DNA of 64,000 nt, from contig NZ_NPOA01000003.1 in NCBI RefSeq assembly GCF_002287375.1, forward strand, positions 1 through 64,000. Reading direction: 5' to 3'. This document shows positions 59,901-64,000 of this stretch, piece after piece. How positions within the stretch are numbered: the stretch's first letter is position 1; each line of letters starts with the position of its first letter. The DNA comes from Virgibacillus profundi (GTDB taxonomy: Bacteria; Bacillota; Bacilli; Bacillales; Amphibacillaceae). The notes under the pieces are model-generated. The model did not search any database. It saw nothing but the letters and a program-made list of their open reading frames with translations, and was not told the origin of the DNA. The position numbers and the translations under genes are program-made.

Positions 59901-60687
59901 CCTGATTGCTGACGGTATGAACTGGGCAATGGATAGTGATTTTGCAATGATGAATGGTGGTGGAATCAGGGATGACCTCACTAAGGGTGAAGTAACCTGG
60001 GGTGATCTTTATAACATCCAGCCATTCGGAAATACACTAATGACAGTTGAGGTTACAGGTGCCGATCTTTATCCAATTATTAATGAGCAACTATCACCAA
60101 TTTATGGACCGGACTACAGTATTAGTGGATTACATTACACATGGAATTCGGAACTAAGTGAAGTTGTAGATATTACCTTTCCTGATGGTACACCAATTGA
60201 CTTGGATGAAGTATATACCTTAACAGTAAATAATTATATGGGAACATCTGAAGGGCCGATTAAGGAATTAGGACAAAATCCGGAAATGGGTCCTGCAGAT
60301 ATCGATGCAACAGTTGATTTCGTGGAAAGCTTGAATAGTTCAGAAGAGAATCCGATAGTTTATGGATCTGAAGGAAGAATTACTGAAACCACAGAAGAAC
60401 CAGGTGACCCGGGTGATGAACAGCCAGAGGTAGAAGTGGAGCCGAAGAAAAATAATGGTACAGCTACTGTTCATACGAAGGATTTACAGGCACTTGATGA
60501 TGGCGTTCGTCTCATCATTAATATCTACAATGAGAAAAAGCCGAGAAGGTTATTGCTTAATAAGAAGCAAGTGGATATTTTGAAAGAAAAAGAAGTAACT
60601 TTAGTCGTAACAAATGGTACAGTATCGCGAGTCTTTGAAATGATCGACGTTAAAGATAAAGTGTTGAAGGTTAGCTTAGAAGATTAA
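56989..60687 (+). CDS. yhcR: YhcR-type secreted nuclease/5'-nucleotidase, multidomain
   Basis: 1232 residues. Signal peptide 1-35 (VINLFLIFTLVFMNFSNVFAITASA). Lamin-tail domain 38-180 (DLFISEYIEGSSFNKAIEIYN). YhcR OB-fold 215-400 (GTAVTVEGIVIAD). Thermonuclease domain 415-560 (VERITDGDTIRI, TRVRFLNMDTAE, YGRILAEI). Metallophosphoesterase 640-930 (SLNDLHGKI, HAGDMIGG, GTVGNHEFDEG, IFAAHNHQVVDG). 5'-nucleotidase C-terminal domain 960-1140 (NGGGIRDDLTKGEVTWGDLYNIQPFGN). The B. subtilis protein is anchored by a sortase motif; here the C-terminus is a small charged domain after a Pro/Glu linker, with no LPxTG and no final hydrophobic helix. It should degrade extracellular DNA/RNA and release phosphate and nucleosides. 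Confidence 0.9.
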   Translation: MRNSTVKRVINLFLIFTLVFMNFSNVFAITASAESDEAVAEDLFISEYIEGSSFNKAIEIYNGTGNAVDLSGYQVELYSNGATEASQSITLSGTLEHGEVFVIAHKSAVPEILNQTDLENSSVINFNGDDALVLKKNENQIDVLGVVGEDSDFAKDVTLVRQPSIIEPTPSYDDAEWSEYAKDTFAYLGSHTMDGVDPTDPPEEPGDPGDEYAIGDARNLPDGTAVTVEGIVIADNAAISNGNQFSTYIQDATGGINIFAYEQGELPDLKKGDRVKVAGELDSYNGLKEVVPATIEVMETGQALPEVQQITLEDLQNPEIAESYEGELVQVNGFINNIPGSPAGGGYNVSLVDDDFNGATLRVMENALDISQVESDAWYDITAIVSQYDSYQLIPTEQADIQLADEQPEPPSAAGYYETTVERITDGDTIRITTPVFGETRVRFLNMDTAETYAAHNDDPARDEINENQKYYGDLATDRISQLIQPGDEILVKVGDEPTDDYGRILAEIIRKDDGMNINLEMVKQGYASTYFIAPFNEEVYPEYQHAVKEAKDAGLGIWNPENPLLELPFAFRANDDQKGFLRYVGNSDTMEYVVPDDWAEVPVEKRIFFSNAAEAESYGYTPAGDGENPDENILELQLLSLNDLHGKIDQEYMLDPDEDGTEDMYGRMDFTAAAMKEREEENPNTLKVHAGDMIGGSSPVSGLLQDEPTVEIMEEIGFDVGTVGNHEFDEGLDELLRMVEGGEHPDELGTEDYDGMNFPVLCANCIHEDTGETFLPPYYVEEVDGVEIGFIGVNTQATVDMVMPASLEGVAFTDETEAVNNAVEELTARGIEAIVVLAHIPADQSGDGATGEAADLAGNVNDAVDVIFAAHNHQVVDGVVDNKLIVQANEYGKAFADVDLEIDRTTGDIVSKEAEVVFVKQSDYTADANVTAILEKYESQIAPIINEVIGFNANDLTGDYTNDGDHGLGNLIADGMNWAMDSDFAMMNGGGIRDDLTKGEVTWGDLYNIQPFGNTLMTVEVTGADLYPIINEQLSPIYGPDYSISGLHYTWNSELSEVVDITFPDGTPIDLDEVYTLTVNNYMGTSEGPIKELGQNPEMGPADIDATVDFVESLNSSEENPIVYGSEGRITETTEEPGDPGDEQPEVEVEPKKNNGTATVHTKDLQALDDGVRLIINIYNEKKPRRLLLNKKQVDILKEKEVTLVVTNGTVSRVFEMIDVKDKVLKVSLED

Positions 60688-60699
60688 TAGTTTAAAAAA

Positions 60700-60733
60700 G
60701 GATTCAGTCATTAGTTTGACTGAATCCCTTTTT
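60700..60733. terminator. Terminator after yhcR
   Basis: GGATTCAGTC (60700-60709) pairs with GACTGAATCC (60718-60727), with A- and T-runs on both sides. It serves two convergent genes. Confidence 0.88.
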
Positions 60734-61817
60734 ATACGTTATTTTGAATTGCGATTTCAGTATTTCTCTGAGAATTCCATAATGCATGAATTAATAAGCC
60801 AATTTCAATGATCAAAAGCATTGCAATTACCCATTTGCCATAGGCAAGAATTGCTTGTTGACCGGAAGCAACCCAAGCAGATGAAATATCATAGTTGATA
60901 TTAATTTTGAGTGTAAATGTATAAAACATACAAAATGTAAAAATCCTTGACCATTGAGAGTGATCGTACACACAAAGTCCCTCTATAAAACCATATTGTC
61001 TTACTCGCAGTAGCCCTCGCACTATTTCAATTATCTCATGAACAATAAAAATGACCAGTACTACAGACCAAAAAATCAGTACATTACTCAGACTGAATAC
61101 TTCTGTAATAACTATGGTAGAACCAATGATTGACAAAGCCCCGTGAAACATGCAATTTGGCGCGCCCCAGTCGTCTATTAGCTTCCAATTATATTTAATA
61201 TAACGTTTCATTATCATAAAGATACATAAGAAATAAAACAAAAAACCTATAGCAATCAAGATCTCATTTATATAGAGATTGAAGTTCGCCCATACATTGT
61301 TATACATAAGTAAAAGTGACTGTGTACTAACAGTTGTCAAAAATAAAATACCATTAACGTTTTTACCCAATTTATTGATGAAAATTTTTATCATAGCTCT
61401 AATGGATATTGCTAAAAAGAATAGCCATAATAACGTATTTATCATTACTAATGGTATGATGACTCGATCGAATAAGGGGAAGTATTTACTAATAATAATT
61501 ACAGTTACAGATGTACTTGCTACCCATGTGCCGATTCGAAAACGACCTATCAGATGCTGATAATGTAACGCTTTAAATCTTTTCGTAATGAATGAAATAA
61601 CATAGGACACCATAAAGAATGACCAAATCGATATGGCTATTAATGCTAAAACCTTAAACCATATGACGTCTACATTGAAATTAGGTCCAACATTTAAGCT
61701 AAACACACCGATCGCCATGACAATTGCAGCTGATACTGTTTCGACTAATATAACTCTTTTACTAAATAAATAGTAAAGAAGGAAGAATATAAGAATAAAT
61801 CCAATTATAAATAACAA
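60732..61817 (-). CDS. Multi-pass membrane protein, function unknown
   Basis: 361 residues with about ten hydrophobic helices (LFIIGFILIFFLLYYLF, VETVSAAIVMAIGVFSL, VIWFKVLALIAISIWSFFMV and so on). The plan of ten helices with short loops resembles TDT/SLAC-type channels, but I do not see a diagnostic motif. A tripeptide run WGAPNCMFHGALSIIG is the most distinctive part. The gene is monocistronic. Confidence 0.65.
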   Translation of the reverse strand: MLFIIGFILIFFLLYYLFSKRVILVETVSAAIVMAIGVFSLNVGPNFNVDVIWFKVLALIAISIWSFFMVSYVISFITKRFKALHYQHLIGRFRIGTWVASTSVTVIIISKYFPLFDRVIIPLVMINTLLWLFFLAISIRAMIKIFINKLGKNVNGILFLTTVSTQSLLLMYNNVWANFNLYINEILIAIGFLFYFLCIFMIMKRYIKYNWKLIDDWGAPNCMFHGALSIIGSTIVITEVFSLSNVLIFWSVVLVIFIVHEIIEIVRGLLRVRQYGFIEGLCVYDHSQWSRIFTFCMFYTFTLKININYDISSAWVASGQQAILAYGKWVIAMLLIIEIGLLIHALWNSQRNTEIAIQNNV

Positions 61818-62388
61818 GGTAAATCCACCTCTGAAAGATAGTTAAAATAAAAAGAATAACTTATAAAGTATACTAGGTATCCTTTGGTGATTAAAGGTAA
61901 ATACAGATTGATTTTAAAATTAATTATTTTTGATATTTTATGACGTTTGACGTCCAAAGGGTTTAGGCGTAACATAACTTTATTCTGAAAAGTAATTTAC
62001 CAGTTTATTCAGAAGAAGCATGAGGAGAGTCATTAACCGCCCGCGGAAAGCAAGTGTATTCCATTTGCGGTCATGCAAAAACTTGACTACTCCACACTTT
62101 TTTCTAAAAGTCTAATTTTATAGGTTTATAGTATCCGGCAAGTACCAGGCATTTGTCGGATTTTTCTGTTTACAATCCTTGAGTTATTGCGATATATTGT
62201 TTATAGGGGATGTTCAAAAAGTCCGGTAAAAATGACACATCGAATTTCTTCGTTGGCTTGCTATTCCGCTCCTCACGTATTAATTGCATACGTTCCGGTG
62301 CTCATAGCTGCGCCGCCTCGAACTACTCGGTCCTTTATATCCTCTTTTTTGAACACGCACTTATAGGTAAGTTGAAGGGGGTTCCGAA
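61818..62388. other. Gene-free stretch with repeat fragments
   Basis: 571 bases. It holds a fragment of the GC-rich dispersed repeat at 62036-62062 (GCCCGCGGAAAGCA shared with the reverse complement of 13310-13330) and the MITE-like element at 62211-62355. No other gene is supported. The promoter of yhdT-panF must lie here or inside the element. Confidence 0.6.
62211..62355. mobile_element. MITE-like repeat with 10-bp terminal inverted repeats
   Basis: 145 bp bounded by TGTTCAAAAA (62211-62220) and TTTTTGAACA (62346-62355). The interior is unusually GC-rich and non-coding (GCTCATAGCTGCGCCGCCTC). I recall very similar text in many Bacillaceae genomes. No target duplication is certain. It ends 33 bp before yhdT and may carry part of its promoter. 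Confidence 0.65.
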
Positions 62389-62658
62389 GTGAAAAATGAT
62401 GAGTATCATTTTAAGATTGCAAATCGGGAAGCATTGATCGGTGTCGGATTAGTAATTTTTAATTTCATCTGGTGGTATGCATTCGCATATGGAATGGGGA
62501 GCAAGGATCCTTCAGAGTACACATTTGTTTTTGGGTTGCCTGCATGGTTTTTTTATAGTTGTGTCGTTGGTTTTATCGTAATGGCGGTATTGGTAACAGT
62601 CATTGTAAAAAAGTTTTTTGTAGATATTCCGTTTGATGAAGAAGGGGAAAACAAATGA
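62389..62658 (+). CDS. yhdT: YhdT family small membrane protein, PanF partner
   Basis: 89 residues from GTG at 62389, with AAGGGGG upstream. Two membrane helices: EALIGVGLVIFNFIWWYAFAYGMG and LPAWFFYSCVVGFIVMAVLVTVIVKKFFVDIPFDE. This is the DUF997/YhdT pattern of the small protein encoded beside panF. Its stop codon overlaps the panF start (ATGA). Confidence 0.9.
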   Translation: MKNDEYHFKIANREALIGVGLVIFNFIWWYAFAYGMGSKDPSEYTFVFGLPAWFFYSCVVGFIVMAVLVTVIVKKFFVDIPFDEEGENK

Positions 62659-64000
62659 ATTTGCAGGCAATTATTCCGTTATTTGTATTTTTAGTGATTA
62701 TATTTGCAGTGGGATTATGGGCTGGCAGAAGTCTTAAAACATCAAATTCATTTTTACATGATTACTTTTTAGGCGGCCGGAGTCTTGGTGGGTTTGTTTT
62801 AGCGATGACAATGACAGCAACTTATGGAAGCGCAAGCAGTTTCATCGGTGGTCCTGGTGTTGCGTATAACGAAGGTTTAGGCTGGGTGCTGCTAGCGATG
62901 TCACAGGTTGCTACAGGTTATTTTGTGCTCATGATTTTGGGGAAAAAGTTTGCAATCGTAACAAGAAGATATAAAGCAGTTACAATGGTAGATTTTTTAA
63001 AGGAAAGATATAAATCCAAGTGGGTTGTCCTGTTTTCAGCTATTAGTATTATTGTGTTTTTATTTTCGGCAATGGCAGCACAGTGGATTGGTGGAGCGAG
63101 GTTAATCGAGTCACTGACTGGTTTATCGTACACAACGGCCTTATTTATATTTGCATTATCTGTATTGATTTATGTAACAATTGGTGGTTTTCGTGCAGTA
63201 GCTTTAACAGATGCGATTCAGGGTAGTGTGATGTTTATTGGTACACTTGTTTTACTGATTGCAACGATCATTGCCGGTGGTGGAATATCTGAAATTATGG
63301 CAGATCTTACGGCTGAAAATCCAAATTTAATTACACCATATGGTGCGGATGGCAGTCTTACACCTGCATACGTTTCATCTTTTTGGATATTGGTAGGGGT
63401 TGGGGTTGTTGCATTGCCGCAAATAGCTGTTCGGGCAATGTCCTATAAAGATTCCAGATCAATGCATCGGGCATTAATTATTGGTACGATCGTTGTTGGA
63501 TTTATCATGTTAAATATGCATTTGATTGGTGTGTTTGCACGTCCGATTTTACCAGGGATTGAGGTTGGTGATAAAGTAATGCCATTGATTGCACTTGAGG
63601 TAATGCCACCGTGGCTTGCAGGGATTGTGTTAACTGCTCCGATGGCAGCAATCATGTCGAGTGTGGATTCATTATTGTTATTAGTAAGTTCTTCCATTGT
63701 AAAAGATGTATATCTGAATTATATACAACCGAAAGCCTCCTATACTCGCGTGAAGCGGTTAAGTATTGGTATTACAGCGATTTTGGGTATTATTGTATTT
63801 CTAATGTCCCTGAATCCGCCTGATTTGATCATTTGGTTAAATTTATTTGCGTTTGGTGGTTTAGAGGCAGCATTTATTTGGCCAATAATTATGGGTCTTT
63901 ATTGGAGCAAAGGAAATAAATATGGAGCGTTTGCTTCCATGATCGTTGGTGTAGGGTTATATGTTTTATCAGATACATTTTTCCCACAGCCTTTTGGTCT
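62655..64000 (+). CDS. panF: Sodium/pantothenate symporter, partial (runs off the right edge)
   Basis: ATG at 62655 overlapping the yhdT stop; 448 codons are visible with no stop before the window ends. SSS-family helices: FLHDYFLGGRSLGGFVLAMTMTATYGSASSFIGGPGVAYNEGLGW (Na+ site region), VTMVDFLKERY, ALTDAIQGSVMFIGTLVLLIATII and APMAAIMSSVDSLLLLVSSSIVKDVY. The YhdT-PanF pair identifies pantothenate as the likely substrate, for coenzyme A synthesis. Full-length members have about 480 residues, so only the last few dozen are missing. Confidence 0.92.
   Translation, partial: MNLQAIIPLFVFLVIIFAVGLWAGRSLKTSNSFLHDYFLGGRSLGGFVLAMTMTATYGSASSFIGGPGVAYNEGLGWVLLAMSQVATGYFVLMILGKKFAIVTRRYKAVTMVDFLKERYKSKWVVLFSAISIIVFLFSAMAAQWIGGARLIESLTGLSYTTALFIFALSVLIYVTIGGFRAVALTDAIQGSVMFIGTLVLLIATIIAGGGISEIMADLTAENPNLITPYGADGSLTPAYVSSFWILVGVGVVALPQIAVRAMSYKDSRSMHRALIIGTIVVGFIMLNMHLIGVFARPILPGIEVGDKVMPLIALEVMPPWLAGIVLTAPMAAIMSSVDSLLLLVSSSIVKDVYLNYIQPKASYTRVKRLSIGITAILGIIVFLMSLNPPDLIIWLNLFAFGGLEAAFIWPIIMGLYWSKGNKYGAFASMIVGVGLYVLSDTFFPQPFG

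Noticed and set aside
62210-62392. 60-codon ORF before yhdT
   Set aside because: It is contained in the MITE-like repeat and has no ribosome binding site.

Overview
ORGANISM. The window is low-GC Firmicute chromosomal DNA. The gene set (YqxD, YkvR, YkvY, YhcR, SleL, HflX, CvfC and an App-ordered peptide operon), Gram-positive ribosome binding sites and intrinsic terminators point to an endospore-forming Bacillaceae. A BCCT osmolyte transporter, a very acidic lipoprotein and GC-rich dispersed repeats fit a halotolerant genus such as Oceanobacillus, Virgibacillus or Lentibacillus. The genus is an inference; no 16S gene is present. LAYOUT. 1-4.1 kb is a decayed accessory patch: a direct repeat of at least 218 bp at both ends, a frameshifted tyrosine recombinase, an internally deleted IS21-type istA/istB pair, and a truncated papain-like gene. 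4.1-8.3 kb holds an Uma2 protein, CvfC, and an MFS exporter with its ArsR repressor; these last two share a 12-bp palindromic operator. 8.3-11 kb is an hflX-macrolide phosphotransferase operon behind a leader encoding an ErmD-leader-like peptide. 11-14.4 kb is an MMPL pump and its TetR regulator, with twin operators around a good promoter and about 640 bp of inverted GC-rich repeats in between. 14.4-20.6 kb has a cobalamin riboswitch in front of an acyl-CoA thioesterase, an HxlR/DsbA redox pair, SleL, YqxD, an orphan AbrB antitoxin and a PadR/HAAS pair. 20.7-26.7 kb is a five-gene peptide ABC operon. 27-33 kb holds a secreted zinc protease, a 21-bp-period array that reverses direction, a prolidase with orphan EutH, YkvR and an RlmI-type methyltransferase. 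33-36.5 kb is hom-thrC-thrB. 37-41 kb contains frameshifted DUF6155 and Rpn genes and a second PadR/HAAS pair. 41-47.5 kb has an MFS transporter, a YisP-like synthase, a BCCT transporter, a VTC/DUF4956 pair and a Gly/Pro-rich protein. 47.6-50.3 kb is a 14-TM drug exporter behind a second leader-peptide attenuator, then a MerR/TipA regulator. 50.4-53.5 kb is thiamine salvage (thiW and thiDME) under two TPP riboswitches. 53.5-64 kb has small membrane and kinase genes, tRNA-Ala(GGC), the YhcR nuclease/nucleotidase, a MITE-like repeat, and yhdT-panF running off the right edge. HOW IT WORKS TOGETHER. The strongest theme is ribosome-targeted drug defence. Two loci about 39 kb apart (hflX-mph and the MFS exporter) each have a vegetative promoter, a 13-14 codon leader ORF with a basic-X-basic motif (RLR or KFR), and a stop codon inside the same TAATTGAATA word. 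Downstream of that, both share a CTCTGCATGTGT block, a CGGRATTRGTCTGCC block and a purine-rich terminator. This looks like one family of drug-sensing transcription attenuators used twice. ArsR-MFS, TetR-MMPL and a MerR/TipA regulator add further drug-response modules.
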